NCBI GenBank assembly: GCA_016791145.1
Contig: JAEUNJ010000053.1
Coordinates: 1-56,399, forward strand
Length of the DNA: 56,399 bases
Source of the DNA: Rhodocyclaceae bacterium
GTDB lineage: Bacteria > Pseudomonadota > Gammaproteobacteria > Burkholderiales > Rhodocyclaceae
Direction of reading: 5' to 3'
The notes below the pieces were generated by a model. That model had not been told where the DNA came from and did not search any database. It saw nothing but the letters and a program-made list of their open reading frames with translations. The first letter of the stretch is position 1. The number at the start of each line of letters is the position of its first letter. Both the position numbers and the translations under genes were made by a program. This document shows positions 1 through 14,186 of this stretch, piece after piece.

Positions 1-153
1 AGCACGCGGGTCGCAGCGGAAGCTGACTTGTTCGACTACATCGAGCTGTTCTACAACCGGCGACGCAAGCATTCCACGCTCGGCTACGCCTCGCCCATGA
101 AATTCCTGGAGCACTGGATCAGCACTCAACATGAGCAGCAAGTGGCGGCATAA
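1..153 (+). pseudogene. IS3-family transposase (OrfB), 3' end only
   Basis: The frame is open from the window edge and gives 50 residues before TAA. They include the C-terminal signature of IS3-type DDE integrases, [20 protein letters not shown] followed by SPMKF. This is the end of the rve integrase domain, just after the catalytic glutamate helix. The N-terminal part lies left of the window, so an intact element cannot be excluded. However, no convincing terminal inverted repeat is seen after the stop, where the sequence goes straight into a cupin reading frame. I read this as the broken right end of an insertion sequence, or one whose end is fused to the next gene. Confidence 0.8.
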
Positions 154-476
154 TGCCGTTGGGTTGGAAGACGAAAAACAGAGGGAAGCTCATTGTCACG
201 ATTCCCCCGGAAGGAAGGACCAAGGCACACTTCCACGAGCACCATGAGTCTGCCTTCTACCTCATGAGCGGCGACGAAGTTGAGCTTTGCACTGGCGAAC
301 AACTTGAGCATCGTGAAATCGCCAAGCCCGGAGACTACCTCTTCATCCCGGCAAAGGTGCCGCATGTGGCGGTCAATCGCGGGAAGACTCCCGCCGTCTT
401 CGTCGGCGTACGCAACGAGCCGACCGCCCAGGAGAGCGTGGTCATGCTCCCCAACCTGGATGCCCTCGTCCCCTAG
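153..476 (+). CDS. cupin-domain protein, probably 5'-truncated
   Basis: The product is 107 residues of a single-domain cupin. Cupin motif 1 is HFHEHHESAFYLMSGDEVEL, with metal-binding His/His/Glu, and motif 2 is PGDYLFIPAKVPHVAVN, with the final histidine. Proteins of this type normally carry about 30-50 extra residues before the first beta strand. Here the start codon overlaps the transposase stop (TAATG), and the first residues (MPLGWKTKNRG) look unlike a natural N-terminus. The likely history is insertion of the IS into the gene, replacing its 5' end. Translation could continue by coupling to the transposase stop. Substrate and function are unknown. Confidence 0.7.
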   Translation: MPLGWKTKNRGKLIVTIPPEGRTKAHFHEHHESAFYLMSGDEVELCTGEQLEHREIAKPGDYLFIPAKVPHVAVNRGKTPAVFVGVRNEPTAQESVVMLPNLDALVP

Positions 477-687
477 GCTCCGGCCGAACGAGGACGCGTA
501 GGTTCATCGACGATGTGCGGCCAACCGCAAGAGGCACGGCAGATCTCCGTCGAAGTCTTGTAACCGTGCCGTTCCAGGGGCGTGTGTTTGGGTCCGGGGC
601 GAAGCCACCCCTCGTACGATTGAATGATCGATTCCCGCCCCGGGGTCCCGCGGCGCTCCGGATTTGAACGATTCCCGCCTCCCTGCC

Positions 688-1137
688 ATGCGCCCGTCTC
701 CCCCGCGCGTCCCGTTCTCCGAATTGAGCTTCGCCCTGGAATTCGCCAGTGCCGATGCGCTGGTCGACCATCTCGCCTACGTCGACCTGCACGACGGCAC
801 GGTCCATTGCTGGTCGTCGGAAGGTGGGACGGACGAGGCGCTGCCGGGCGACATCGAGACCTCCGACCGATACCTGCTGCTGCCGGACAAGCGGGACCTG
901 GACCTGGGCCGCGAACTGGCCCTGGCGTTCGCCGACGAGGCGCTTCCCGACGCGTACCAGACCATCGCTGGATTCTTCCGCAAGAAGGGCGCCTATCGGC
1001 GGTTCAAGGATTTCCTTGATGGGAATGGCATGCTGGAACTCTGGTACGCCTTCGAGGAAAGGGAGACGGAGCACGCCCTGCGGCGCTGGTGCGCGGAAAA
1101 CGGCATCGAGGTCGAGGACGATACGCGAAAGGCCTGA
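688..1137 (+). CDS. UPF0158 family protein
   Basis: The product is 149 residues of unknown biochemical function. It matches the UPF0158 pattern as I know it: an early segment with LHDGTVHCW, then LPGDIETSDRYLLLPDKRDL, then a helix ending in AYRRFKDFL and WYAFEERE, and a C-terminal CAENGIEV. I chose the ATG at 688. A TTG eight codons upstream (664) is possible but adds no conserved sequence. The 211 bases before this gene, from 477, contain no gene that I can support. It is convergent with the manganese exporter gene downstream. No partner or pathway is indicated by the context. Confidence 0.75.
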   Translation: MRPSPPRVPFSELSFALEFASADALVDHLAYVDLHDGTVHCWSSEGGTDEALPGDIETSDRYLLLPDKRDLDLGRELALAFADEALPDAYQTIAGFFRKKGAYRRFKDFLDGNGMLELWYAFEERETEHALRRWCAENGIEVEDDTRKA

Positions 1138-1139
1138 GC

Positions 1140-1169
1140 CGGGCCGACTCCGAAGAGGCTGCCGGCCCG
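1140..1169. terminator. weak hairpin between convergent genes
   Basis: CGGGCC at 1140-1145 pairs with GGCCCG at 1164-1169 across an 18-nt loop. It lies in the 44-bp gap between two convergent genes and could act on both transcripts. There is no T-tract, so the call is weak. Confidence 0.3.
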
Positions 1170-1181
1170 CGCATTCCCCCT

Positions 1182-1733
1182 TCAGAACACCAGCGTCGCC
1201 ACCCCCGTCGCCACGAACACCGCCGCCGCGACCCAGCGGATGGCCTTCATGGGCAGGCGGTGGGCGAGGGCTTCGCCGATCATCACGGCGGGGACGTTGG
1301 CGGCCATCATGCCCAGCGTGGTGCCCATGACGACGGGAACAAGGGCATCGAAGCGGGCGCCCAGGGCGACGGTGGCGAGCTGGGTCTTGTCGCCCATCTC
1401 GGCGATGAAGAAGGCGATGGTGGTGGTGACGAAGGCACCGGCGGGATGGAGCCTGGGGTCGCCGTCCAGGGAATCCGGGTGCAGGGTCCACAGGCCGAAG
1501 GCGATGAAGGTGAGGCCGGTGATCCAGCGCAGCCAGTCGGCGGGGACCCAGTGGGCGATCCAGACGCCGACGCTGCCGGCCAGGGCGTGGTTGGCGACGG
1601 TGGCCACGAGGATGCCGGCGACGATGGCGCCCGGTTTCCTCAGGCGGGCGGCGAGGACGAAGGAGAGGAGCTGGGTCTTGTCGCCGATCTCGGCGAGGGC
1701 GACCAGCAGCGTCGAGGCGAGGAAGGCGTCCAT
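1182..1733 (-). CDS. GDT1/UPF0016 (TMEM165-like) manganese exporter
   Basis: The product is a 183-residue membrane protein with six predicted helices in two homologous halves. Each half carries the family signature E-x-G-D-K-T: AEIGDKTQLLSF near residue 14 and AEMGDKTQLATV near residue 110. The paired acidic motifs form the cation path. Bacterial members (MntX, MneA) export Mn2+ and protect against manganese toxicity. It is transcribed in the same direction as fur, 82 bp downstream of it, so metal-linked co-expression is plausible. No riboswitch-like leader is obvious in that gap. The family is clear; manganese rather than calcium as substrate is inferred from characterised bacterial relatives. 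Confidence 0.85.
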   Translation of the reverse strand: MDAFLASTLLVALAEIGDKTQLLSFVLAARLRKPGAIVAGILVATVANHALAGSVGVWIAHWVPADWLRWITGLTFIAFGLWTLHPDSLDGDPRLHPAGAFVTTTIAFFIAEMGDKTQLATVALGARFDALVPVVMGTTLGMMAANVPAVMIGEALAHRLPMKAIRWVAAAVFVATGVATLVF

Positions 1734-1815
1734 GGGCGGCAGTCGGGCAGGATGGCGGTGGCCCGCGCGGGACGGGCCGGGTGGCCGGCGGCGCCCGGGG
1801 ACGCCGGGCGGCTGT

Positions 1816-3631
<1,816 letters not shown>

Positions 3632-3647
3632 GGGCGGGGCGGGCGCG

Positions 3648-5846
3648 ATGGGGGATTCCTGCCGGTCGTCCAGGTTCGCCGAACTGACCCGGCAGTTCCT
3701 GTTCGTCCAGGACGCCACCGATCGCGATGCCCTGGTCGGGGCGCTGGACGCGGGATCGGTGCCGGCCGGGTTCGGCACCCGGCTGGAGCGCTTCCTGGCC
3801 GCCGTGGACGGCGCCCTGGCCGACACCCTGGAGGCTTCCCCGGATGCGGCCCTGGCCCAGTTGCGGCGGGCGAAGGAGGAAGCCGAGGCGGCGAGCCGCG
3901 CGAAGAGCGAGTTCCTGGCCAACATGAGCCATGAAATCCACACGCCGATGAACGGCATCATCGGCATGACGGAACTGGCGCTCGACACGGGCCTGGACGC
4001 CGAGCAGCGGGAATACCTGCGCACCATCAAGTCCTCGGCGGATGCTCTGCTCGGGCTCATCAACGACATCCTGGATTTCTCCAAGATCGAGGCGGGGCGC
4101 CTGGTGTTCGAGGAGACGGAGTTCGCCCTGGCCGACGCGATCGCGGACACGGCCAGGACACTGGCCCTGCCGGCCCAGCAGAAGGGGCTGGAACTGGTGC
4201 TGGCCCTGGACCCGCGGCTGCCGGTCCTCGTCCGCGGCGATCCGGGGCGGCTGCGGCAGGTGCTGCTGAACCTGCTGGGGAACGCGGTCAAATTCACCGA
4301 GCGGGGCGAGATCGAGGTCCGCGTGGCGCCGGAGGCCGCGGAGGCGGCCGGCGGCGCGATCCATGTGGCCGTCCGCGATACGGGGATCGGCATTCCGCCG
4401 GAGAAGCAGGGCCAGGTGTTCGAGGCCTTCGCCCAGGCCGACGCCTCCACAACGCGCCGTTTCGGCGGCACGGGGCTGGGGCTCGCCATCTGCCGGCGGC
4501 TCGTCGAGATGATGGGCGGCCGCCTGTGGCTGGAAAGCGAGCCCGGCCGCGGCAGCGTTTTCCATTTCACCGTCCGCCTGGCGGCCGGATCCCCGGCGGC
4601 GGCCCGGCCGGACCTGGAGCGGCTGCGCGGGCAGCGGGTGCTCGTGGCGGACGACTGCCGGACCGGAACCCGGCAACTGGGGCTCCAGCTGCAGCACCTG
4701 GGGCTCAAGCCGGCGTTGGCCTTCTCCGCCGACGAGGTCCTGCGCAAGGTCGAGGAGGCCCGGGCCGGCGGGATGCCCTTCGACCGCCTCGTGCTGGAGG
4801 CGGACATGCCGGGGAACGAGTCCCTGGCCCTGGTCCGCCGCCTGATCGGTGAAGGGACGGACGCGGCGCGGATCGCCGTCGTGTCCACACTGCCGCGACA
4901 GCGGGCCGACGGGGAGGCCTGCGCCGCGCTGGGGGTGCGGATGCGGCTGGTCAAGCCCTTCCTGGGGCGGGACCTGGTGGATGCCCTGCTGGCCGGCGGC
5001 GGCGAGACCGTGGAACTGGCCCCCTTCGACGTGGAAGGCGCCATCGCCGCCGACGCCGGCCGCAAGGCCGGCGGGCTGGCGGTCCTGCTGGCCGAGGACA
5101 ACCCGGTGAATCAGATCCTCGCCGTGCGCATCCTGGAGAAGGCGGGGCACACCGTGGCGGTCGCCAACGACGGCCGGGAAGCGGTGGACCTCTTCGAGAC
5201 GCGCCGCTTCGACGCGATCCTGATGGACGTGCAGATGCCCGTCATGGGGGGCTTCGAGGCGACCCAGGCGATCCGCGCCCGGGAGCAGCGGCGCAGTTTC
5301 GTCATGTCGGACAACTGGACCTCGACGCCCATCATCGCATTGACCGCCAACGCGATGGATGGGGACCGGGAACGCTGCCTGGCGGCCGGCATGGACGACT
5401 ACCTGGCCAAGCCGCTGCGTCCGGCGGAACTGCTTTCCGCCCTGGCGCGGGCCGTGGAGGCCGCGCGCGACGCCGGGCCCCTGGTGTCCTCGCGGACGGA
5501 GCCGGCGGACGGCGGGCCGGCCGATCTCGCCTACGTGCGGGAACTGGTGGATGGCGATTCCACGGCCCTGAAGGCCCTGATCCAGACCTTCCTGGCCGAT
5601 GCCGACAACCAGTTGCGGGGACTCAACGCGGCACTGGTGGCCGGCGATGCGGGCGCATTGCAGCGGGTCGCCCATGCCCTGAAGGGTGCCGTATCGATCT
5701 TCCACGCGCTGCCGGCGACCGATGCCGCGATCCGCGTCGAGCTGGCGGCGCGCCGGGGCGATCTGAAGCGGGCCGCCATCGACGTGCGGGACCTGGTGGC
5801 CGAAACGGAAAGCCTCGTCCAGCACCTGCGGCGCACGCGCGTCTGA
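3648..5846 (+). CDS. hybrid histidine kinase (HisKA-HATPase-pseudoREC-REC-HPt)
   Basis: The product is a 732-residue soluble multidomain sensor kinase. A short N-terminal helix pair without a recognisable PAS, GAF or membrane segment (1-84) leads to HisKA with phospho-acceptor His95. That H-box reads [10 protein letters not shown], where His98 replaces the usual arginine. HATPase follows (about 195-315; N box [12 protein letters not shown] boxes DTGIGIP and GGTGLGL). The first receiver (about 322-440) is degenerate: the phospho-aspartate position is Glu384 (LEADMPG). The second receiver (about 477-600) is intact, with Asp527 in MDVQMP. The C-terminal HPt domain has His676 (HALKGA). Such kinases relay to a separate response regulator; none adjoins it. 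Signal and target are unknown. The likely start is ATG 3648. Confidence 0.88.
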   Translation: MGDSCRSSRFAELTRQFLFVQDATDRDALVGALDAGSVPAGFGTRLERFLAAVDGALADTLEASPDAALAQLRRAKEEAEAASRAKSEFLANMSHEIHTPMNGIIGMTELALDTGLDAEQREYLRTIKSSADALLGLINDILDFSKIEAGRLVFEETEFALADAIADTARTLALPAQQKGLELVLALDPRLPVLVRGDPGRLRQVLLNLLGNAVKFTERGEIEVRVAPEAAEAAGGAIHVAVRDTGIGIPPEKQGQVFEAFAQADASTTRRFGGTGLGLAICRRLVEMMGGRLWLESEPGRGSVFHFTVRLAAGSPAAARPDLERLRGQRVLVADDCRTGTRQLGLQLQHLGLKPALAFSADEVLRKVEEARAGGMPFDRLVLEADMPGNESLALVRRLIGEGTDAARIAVVSTLPRQRADGEACAALGVRMRLVKPFLGRDLVDALLAGGGETVELAPFDVEGAIAADAGRKAGGLAVLLAEDNPVNQILAVRILEKAGHTVAVANDGREAVDLFETRRFDAILMDVQMPVMGGFEATQAIRAREQRRSFVMSDNWTSTPIIALTANAMDGDRERCLAAGMDDYLAKPLRPAELLSALARAVEAARDAGPLVSSRTEPADGGPADLAYVRELVDGDSTALKALIQTFLADADNQLRGLNAALVAGDAGALQRVAHALKGAVSIFHALPATDAAIRVELAARRGDLKRAAIDVRDLVAETESLVQHLRRTRV

Positions 5847-6100
5847 GCCGCTGCGGGCAGATCCGCCACCGGCGCGGGACAGGGTCCCGGGCGGCGCCCC
5901 GTCGGCTGCCGGTCCGCGCCGCCCCCATGCTGCCCTGGCGCGAAGCATGCCCCGCGACGCCCCGGCCCGCGTTGGCACCTGAATGAGGTGCACTCCGGTC
6001 GCGATCCGGGGCCGCCTGCCGGCGACGATGGCGGCACGGCTCCCGAGGGCGGCAGCAGGCCCCCCCGGCCGGGTCCGATGGCCGAAAAACGCCGGCGCGT
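5847..6100. other. non-coding gap before carA
   Basis: No credible gene is seen between the kinase stop and the carA promoter. The stretch is very GC-rich with several short self-complementary segments, for example around 5880-5900 and 6060-6100. None is followed by a T-tract, so I do not call a terminator. Confidence 0.5.
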
Positions 6101-6130
6101 TTGCCCGGAGGGGCCGGCGGGCGATATAAT
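6101..6130 (+). promoter_or_regulatory. sigma-70 promoter of carAB
   Basis: A -35 element TTGCCC (6101-6106) and a perfect -10 TATAAT (6125-6130) are separated by 18 bp. The start site would fall near 6137 and leave a leader of about 78 nt before the carA GTG. It is the only AT-rich spot in the gap. Pyrimidine or arginine control is expected from other bacteria, but no operator is recognised. Confidence 0.7.
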
Positions 6131-6214
6131 TGAAAGGTTTGTGCGTCGCAGCGAATCCTCCGGATTTCGCGCGGCGTCGAGCCCGCCGATCAGCCGAATT
6201 CCAGGAGTTCCATC

Positions 6215-7351
6215 GTGTCCCAGTTCCCGCCCGCCCTCCTAGCCTTGGCCGATGGGACGGTGTTCCGGGGCAAGGGGATAGGCGCCGCCGGCACGAGTGT
6301 CGGCGAGGTGGTCTTCAATACGGCCATGAGCGGCTACCAGGAGATCCTGACGGATCCCTCCTACTGCCGGCAGATCGTCACCCTGACCTACCCTCATATC
6401 GGCAATTACGGCGTGAATGCCGAGGATTGCGAGTCCCAGCGGGTCCACGCGGCGGGTCTGGTGATCCGCGACCTGCCGCTGCTGGCCTCCAATTTCCGCA
6501 GCGAGCGCAGCCTGGACCAGTACCTGCGGGACGAGGGCGTGGTCGCCATCGCCGACCTGGATACCCGCAAGCTGACCCGCCTGCTGCGGGAGAAGGGGGC
6601 CCAGGCGGGCTGCCTGATGACCGGGGAGCGGCTGGACCCGGATGCCGCCGTCGCCCAGGCCAGGGCTTTCCCCGGCCTGGCGGGCATGGACCTGGCGCAG
6701 GTGGTCAGCGTGCGGGAAGCCTATGAATGGACCGAGGGCGAATGGCGGCTCGGCAAGGGCCACCGGCCCGCGCCGGCCGGGCGTTTCCACGTGGTCGCCT
6801 ACGATTTCGGCGTCAAGCGGAACATCCTGCGCATGCTGGCCTCCCGGGGCTGCCGGCTGACCGTGGTTCCGGCGATGACGCCGGCGGCCGAGGTGCTGGC
6901 CATGAGTCCGGACGGGGTCTTCCTGTCCAACGGCCCCGGCGACCCGGAGCCCTGCGACTACGCGATCGCCGCCATCCGGGAGTTCCTCGACCGGCGCCTG
7001 CCCACCTTCGGCATCTGCCTGGGGCACCAGTTGCTGGGCCTGGCCGGGGGCGGGCGTACCCTGAAGATGAAGTTCGGCCACCACGGGGCCAACCACCCGG
7101 TGAAGGACCTGGAAACGGGACAGGTGCTGATCACCAGCCAGAACCACGGCTTCGCCGTCGATCCGGCCACGCTGCCGGCCAACGTGAAGGTGACCCACGT
7201 GTCGCTTTTCGACGGCAGCCTGCAGGGCATGGCCTGGACGGACCGCCCGGCCTTCTGCTTCCAGGGGCACCCGGAGGCGAGCCCCGGTCCCCACGACGTG
7301 GCTTATCTGTTCGACCGCTTCATTGCATCGATGGAGAAGAACGCGACCTGA
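6215..7351 (+). CDS. carA: carbamoyl phosphate synthase small subunit
   Basis: The product has 378 residues and a GTG start. This glutaminase subunit supplies ammonia to CarB for carbamoyl phosphate, a precursor of arginine and pyrimidines. The N-terminal CPSase domain (about 1-150, with [17 protein letters not shown]) precedes a class I glutamine amidotransferase. The nucleophile is Cys268 in [10 protein letters not shown], and the His/Glu pair lies in [13 protein letters not shown] near the C-terminus. It has its own strong promoter and lies 79 bp upstream of carB. The short gap holds no separate promoter that I can see, so carAB is one transcript continuing into greA. Confidence 0.97.
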   Translation: MSQFPPALLALADGTVFRGKGIGAAGTSVGEVVFNTAMSGYQEILTDPSYCRQIVTLTYPHIGNYGVNAEDCESQRVHAAGLVIRDLPLLASNFRSERSLDQYLRDEGVVAIADLDTRKLTRLLREKGAQAGCLMTGERLDPDAAVAQARAFPGLAGMDLAQVVSVREAYEWTEGEWRLGKGHRPAPAGRFHVVAYDFGVKRNILRMLASRGCRLTVVPAMTPAAEVLAMSPDGVFLSNGPGDPEPCDYAIAAIREFLDRRLPTFGICLGHQLLGLAGGGRTLKMKFGHHGANHPVKDLETGQVLITSQNHGFAVDPATLPANVKVTHVSLFDGSLQGMAWTDRPAFCFQGHPEASPGPHDVAYLFDRFIASMEKNAT

Positions 7352-7430
7352 ACCACGCAGACGCGGGGACCCGGAGCGAACGCCTCCGTGGATTTCCCCG
7401 GCGCTTCCGTGACGCCATGGTGAAGACCTT

Positions 7431-10633
<3,203 letters not shown>

Positions 10634-10637
<4 letters not shown>

Positions 10638-11110
10638 GCAAGGTGCCCATTACCCTGCGTGGTGCTGAACTGCTGAAGGCGGAACTGCACCGGCTGAAGA
10701 CCGTCGAGCGGCCCAAGGTCATCGCCGCCATCGCCGAGGCCCGGTCCCACGGTGATCTCTCGGAAAATGCCGAATACGACGCCGCCAAGGAACGCCAGGG
10801 TTTCCTGGAGGGACGGATCGCCGAGGTGGAGGCGAAGCTCGGCAACGCGCAGATCATCGATCCGAAGCTGCTGGATGCCGACGGCCGCGTCGTGTTCGGA
10901 GCGACCGTGGATCTCGAGGACATGGATTCCGCCCAGAACGTGACCTACCAGATCGTCGGGGACGACGAGGCGGATCTCAAGGTGGGCAAGATCTCGCTGA
11001 ACTCGCCCGTGGCCCGGGCCCTGATCGGCAAGTACGCGGGCGACGTGGCGGAAGTCCAGGCGCCCGGCGGCGTCCGGGAATACGAGATCCTGGACGTCCG
11101 TTACGTGTGA
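10634..11110 (+). CDS. greA: transcription elongation factor GreA
   Basis: The product is 158 residues, the typical GreA length. The N-terminal coiled coil carries the conserved tip with acidic residues ([20 protein letters not shown], residues about 38-57). These residues enter the RNA polymerase secondary channel and stimulate cleavage of backtracked RNA. The C-terminal FKBP-like domain ends with [10 protein letters not shown] and a GD-containing strand. The start overlaps the carB stop. The carB-greA pairing is widespread in proteobacteria. The gene is convergent with yhbY, with only 14 bp between stops. Confidence 0.97.
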
Positions 11111-11124
11111 CCGGAAGGCCCGGC

Positions 11125-11508
11125 TCAGGCCGGCGGGCGGCGCCGGCGGCGTTCGCCCGCGGCGGCAGCTTCCTTCTTCGTGCGCGGCATCGAGCCTTTC
11201 CGTTCCCTTGGCGGCGCCGCTGCCGCGGCGGGTTCGGCCGGTTTCTCGCGCCAGAGCACCAGGATGTTCCCGATGTGCTGGACGGGGTCGCAGCCCAGTT
11301 CGCGGCATACCTCGGCCAGGATGGCATCGCGCTCCCCGCGCTCTATGCCCTGCAGCTTCACCTTGATCAGTTCGTGGGCCTTGAGCGTCCGGTCGATCTC
11401 CGCCAGGACGGCCGGCGACAGGCCCTTCTGGGCCACGGTGACGAGGGGATGGAGGTGGTGGGCGGCGGCGCGCAGTTCTCTGCGCCGCAGGGGGGTCATT
11501 GCAGCCAT
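11125..11508 (-). CDS. yhbY: CRS1-YhbY domain RNA-binding protein
   Basis: The product has 127 residues. The CRM domain spans about 5-92 ([23 protein letters not shown] at its start, HELIKVKL centrally, GNILVLWRE at the end). The GxxG-like RNA-binding loop is in the middle. The family associates with pre-50S ribosomes. A basic, Ala/Pro/Arg-rich tail of about 35 residues follows that short homologues lack. The gene is divergent from rlmE, with 14 bp between starts, as in E. coli where yhbY lies back to back with rrmJ-ftsH. A second ATG three codons downstream is an alternative start. Confidence 0.92.
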   Translation of the reverse strand: MAAMTPLRRRELRAAAHHLHPLVTVAQKGLSPAVLAEIDRTLKAHELIKVKLQGIERGERDAILAEVCRELGCDPVQHIGNILVLWREKPAEPAAAAAPPRERKGSMPRTKKEAAAAGERRRRRPPA

Positions 11509-11522
11509 GGGGCGATTCTAAC

Positions 11523-12176
11523 GTGACTCGCGCCACCCGCCAGCACAAGAAAAGCAAGGCCTGGATGCACGAGCACGTGAGCGACACGTTCGTCCAGCGC
11601 GCGAAGGCCGAGGGCTGGCGGTCGCGGGCGGTGTTCAAGCTGCAGGAGATCGACGAGCGGGACCGCCTGTTGCGGCCGGGCATGGTCGTCGTGGACCTGG
11701 GCGCGGCTCCCGGGAGCTGGTGCCAGTACGCGGTTCGGCGGATCCAGCCCGGAGGGCGTCTGGTGGCCCTGGACCTCCTCGACATGGAGCCCTTGGCCGG
11801 CGTCGAGTTCATCCGGGGCGACTTCCGCGAGGACGAGGTCCTCGAGCAACTGGAGCGGGCCCTGGCCGGGCGGAGGGTGGACCTTGTTTTGTCGGACATG
11901 GCGCCCAATATCTCCGGTATTGCGGCGACGGACCAGGCCAGGGCGGCGCACCTCGGGGAACTGACCCTGGATTTCTGCCGTCGTAGCCTGAGGCAGGGCG
12001 GGGATCTATTGATGAAGGCCTTCCAGGGAAGCGGGTTCGACGAATTGCGCGGGCAGATCCGGGCGGGTTTCTCGTCCCTGGCCGTGCGCAAGCCGGCCGC
12101 CTCCCGGGACCGGAGCCCGGAAACCTTCCTGCTGGCCAGGGGATGGCAAGGCGGTGCGGCGCAGGCCCGGCCGTGA
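11523..12176 (+). CDS. rlmE: 23S rRNA 2'-O-ribose U2552 methyltransferase RlmE
   Basis: The product has 217 residues with a GTG start. The SAM-binding motif [16 protein letters not shown] (about 57-71) and the catalytic tetrad of the FtsJ family are recognisable: the early lysine in SRAVFKL, Asp in SDMAP, Lys in MKAFQG, and a C-terminal Glu in SPETF. It methylates U2552 in the A loop of assembling 50S subunits and is heat-shock induced with ftsH in E. coli. The neighbours yhbY and ftsH fit. A TTG further upstream (11499) would extend it by eight residues but lies inside the yhbY start region, so the GTG is preferred. Confidence 0.95.
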   Translation: MTRATRQHKKSKAWMHEHVSDTFVQRAKAEGWRSRAVFKLQEIDERDRLLRPGMVVVDLGAAPGSWCQYAVRRIQPGGRLVALDLLDMEPLAGVEFIRGDFREDEVLEQLERALAGRRVDLVLSDMAPNISGIAATDQARAAHLGELTLDFCRRSLRQGGDLLMKAFQGSGFDELRGQIRAGFSSLAVRKPAASRDRSPETFLLARGWQGGAAQARP

Positions 12177-12186
12177 AAATTCCGCT

Positions 12187-12215
12187 TTGCAGGCGGTGGA
12201 CAAGGGCTCTACAAT
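12187..12215 (+). promoter_or_regulatory. promoter of ftsH
   Basis: TTGCAG (12187-12192) and TACAAT (12210-12215) are spaced by 17 bp. They overlap the end of rlmE only slightly and sit 42 bp before ftsH. This looks like a sigma-70 promoter; I see no clear heat-shock (sigma-32) element here. Confidence 0.65.
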
Positions 12216-12222
12216 GTTTTTT

Positions 12223-12239
12223 CCCGCAATCCGTGCGGG
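12223..12239 (+). promoter_or_regulatory. leader hairpin before ftsH
   Basis: CCCGCA (12223-12228) pairs perfectly with TGCGGG (12234-12239) around a 5-nt loop. It starts at about +1 of the predicted transcript and ends a few bases before the ribosome-binding site GAGGTAAGG. A 5'-terminal stem of this kind often stabilises mRNA. Confidence 0.45.
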
Positions 12240-12256
12240 GCTAGCGAGGTAAGGCT

Positions 12257-14137
12257 TTGAATAATCTCTTCAAGAATCTTGCGATCTGGCTGGTCATCGG
12301 CATCGTACTGATGACGGTGTTCAACCAGTTCAATGCCCGGCAGACCGCCCAGTCCACGATGGAATATTCCCAGTTCCTCGAGGAGGTCCGCCAGGGCCAC
12401 ATCGCCAAGGTGGTGATCCAGGGGCGCACCCTGGAGGCGACCACGATGGAGGGAAAGAAGATCACCTCCTACGCTCCGCCGGACCTGTGGATGGTGTCCG
12501 ACCTGCTGAAAAACAACGTCAAGGTCGTGGCGAAGCCGGAAGAGGAACAGTCCTTCCTGATGAACATCTTCGTTTCCTGGTTCCCGATGCTGCTGCTGAT
12601 CGGCGTCTGGATCTTCTTCATGCGGCAGATGCAGGGGGGCGGCCGCGGTGGCGCCTTCTCCTTCGGCAAGAGCCGGGCGCGCATGCTGGATGAATCGAAC
12701 AACACCGTGACCTTCGCCGACGTCGCCGGCTGCGAGGAGGCGAAGGAGGAGGTCTCGGAACTCGTGGACTTCCTCCGCGATCCGTCCAAGTTCCAGAAGC
12801 TCGGCGGGCGCATTCCCCGCGGCGTGCTGATGGTGGGCAGTCCCGGCACCGGCAAGACGCTGCTCGCGAAGGCCATCGCCGGGGAGGCGAAAGTCCCCTT
12901 CTTCAGCATCTCCGGCTCCGATTTCGTCGAGATGTTCGTCGGCGTGGGCGCGGCCCGGGTGCGCGACATGTTCGAGCAGGCCAAGAAGGCTGCGCCCTGC
13001 ATCATCTTCATCGACGAGATCGATGCGGTCGGCCGCCAGCGCGGCGCCGGCCTGGGCGGGGGCAACGACGAGCGGGAACAGACGCTGAACCAGCTCCTCG
13101 TGGAGATGGACGGTTTCGAGGGCTCGGCCGGCGTCATCGTCATCGCGGCGACCAACCGTCCGGACGTGCTGGACCCGGCCCTGCTGCGCCCGGGCCGTTT
13201 CGACCGGCAGGTGGTGGTCCCGCTGCCCGACATCCGCGGCCGCGAGCAGATCCTGAAGGTTCACATGCGAAAGGTTCCCCTGGCGCCCGACGTGGATCCC
13301 TCCGTGCTTGCCCGGGGCTGCCCCGGCTTCGCGGGCGCCGACCTGGCCAACCTGGTGAACGAGGCCGCCCTGTTCGCCGCCCGCGCCAACAAGAGGCTCG
13401 TGGACATGGAGGATTTCGAGCGCGCCAAGGACAAGATCATGATGGGCGCCGAGCGCCGGTCCATGGTCATGCCCGAGGAGGAGCGCCGCAACACGGCTTA
13501 CCACGAGTCCGGACACGCCGTCGTGGCCAAGCTGCTGCCGAAGACCGACCCGGTCCACAAGGTGACGATCATTCCCCGGGGCCGCGCCCTGGGCGTGACG
13601 ATGCAACTGCCCACGGAGGACCGCTACAGCCAGGACAGGGCCCGCCTCCTGAACACCGTTGCCGTCCTGTTCGGCGGCCGGATCGCCGAAGAGATCTTCA
13701 TGGACCAGATGACCACCGGCGCGTCCAACGACTTCCAGCGGGCCACCGACCTGGCCCGTCGCATGGTCACCCAGTGGGGCATGTCGGACAACCTGGGTCC
13801 GATGGTCTACGGGGAGGAGGAAGGCGAGATATTCCTCGGCCGCTCCATCACGACCCACAAGAACGTCTCCGAGGCCACCATGCAGCAGGTGGACGCGGAG
13901 ATCCGCCGCATCATCGACGAACAGTACGGGCTTGCCCGCCGCCTCATCGAGGATAACCGCGACAAGGTGGAGGCCATGACCAAGGCCCTGCTCGAGTGGG
14001 AGACCATCGACGCGGAGCAGATCAACGACATCATGGAAGGGCGTCCGCCCCGTCCGCCAAAGCCGTCGGGATCCCAGAACCGGTCCTCGCCGGACAACTC
14101 CCCCGGTGCCGCCCCGACGGCGGCGGCGCCGGCCTGA
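12257..14137 (+). CDS. ftsH: ATP-dependent zinc metalloprotease FtsH
   Basis: The product has 626 residues with a TTG start preceded by GAGGTAAGG. TM1 spans about 7-24, then a small periplasmic domain, then TM2 at about 98-118. The AAA+ domain has Walker A GSPGTGKT (near 195), Walker [13 protein letters not shown], and the second region of homology with its arginine fingers. The M41 protease carries HESGHAVV, the zinc HExxH. FtsH is a membrane-anchored hexamer that degrades SecY, LpxC, sigma-32 and other substrates. The tail is Pro-rich and variable. It is the third gene of the conserved rlmE-ftsH-folP-glmM set. Confidence 0.98.
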   Translation: MNNLFKNLAIWLVIGIVLMTVFNQFNARQTAQSTMEYSQFLEEVRQGHIAKVVIQGRTLEATTMEGKKITSYAPPDLWMVSDLLKNNVKVVAKPEEEQSFLMNIFVSWFPMLLLIGVWIFFMRQMQGGGRGGAFSFGKSRARMLDESNNTVTFADVAGCEEAKEEVSELVDFLRDPSKFQKLGGRIPRGVLMVGSPGTGKTLLAKAIAGEAKVPFFSISGSDFVEMFVGVGAARVRDMFEQAKKAAPCIIFIDEIDAVGRQRGAGLGGGNDEREQTLNQLLVEMDGFEGSAGVIVIAATNRPDVLDPALLRPGRFDRQVVVPLPDIRGREQILKVHMRKVPLAPDVDPSVLARGCPGFAGADLANLVNEAALFAARANKRLVDMEDFERAKDKIMMGAERRSMVMPEEERRNTAYHESGHAVVAKLLPKTDPVHKVTIIPRGRALGVTMQLPTEDRYSQDRARLLNTVAVLFGGRIAEEIFMDQMTTGASNDFQRATDLARRMVTQWGMSDNLGPMVYGEEEGEIFLGRSITTHKNVSEATMQQVDAEIRRIIDEQYGLARRLIEDNRDKVEAMTKALLEWETIDAEQINDIMEGRPPRPPKPSGSQNRSSPDNSPGAAPTAAAPA

Positions 14138-14186
14138 ACCTCCGGAAGGATGCCCGGGGCCGCGGAGACGCGGCCCTTTCATCTTC

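Noticed and set aside
477..687. Possible small gene or RNA in the gap after the cupin gene
   Set aside because: No frame with a ribosome site and no tRNA-like folding could be supported.
442..1491. Long open frame on the minus strand opposite the UPF0158 and exporter genes
   Set aside because: It is Arg/Pro/His-rich, has no domain, and lies antisense to two recognisable genes. It is a product of GC-rich codon bias.
12216..12239. Rho-independent terminator before ftsH
   Set aside because: The T run precedes the hairpin instead of following it on the plus strand, and on the minus strand an A run follows. It is more likely a leader stem.
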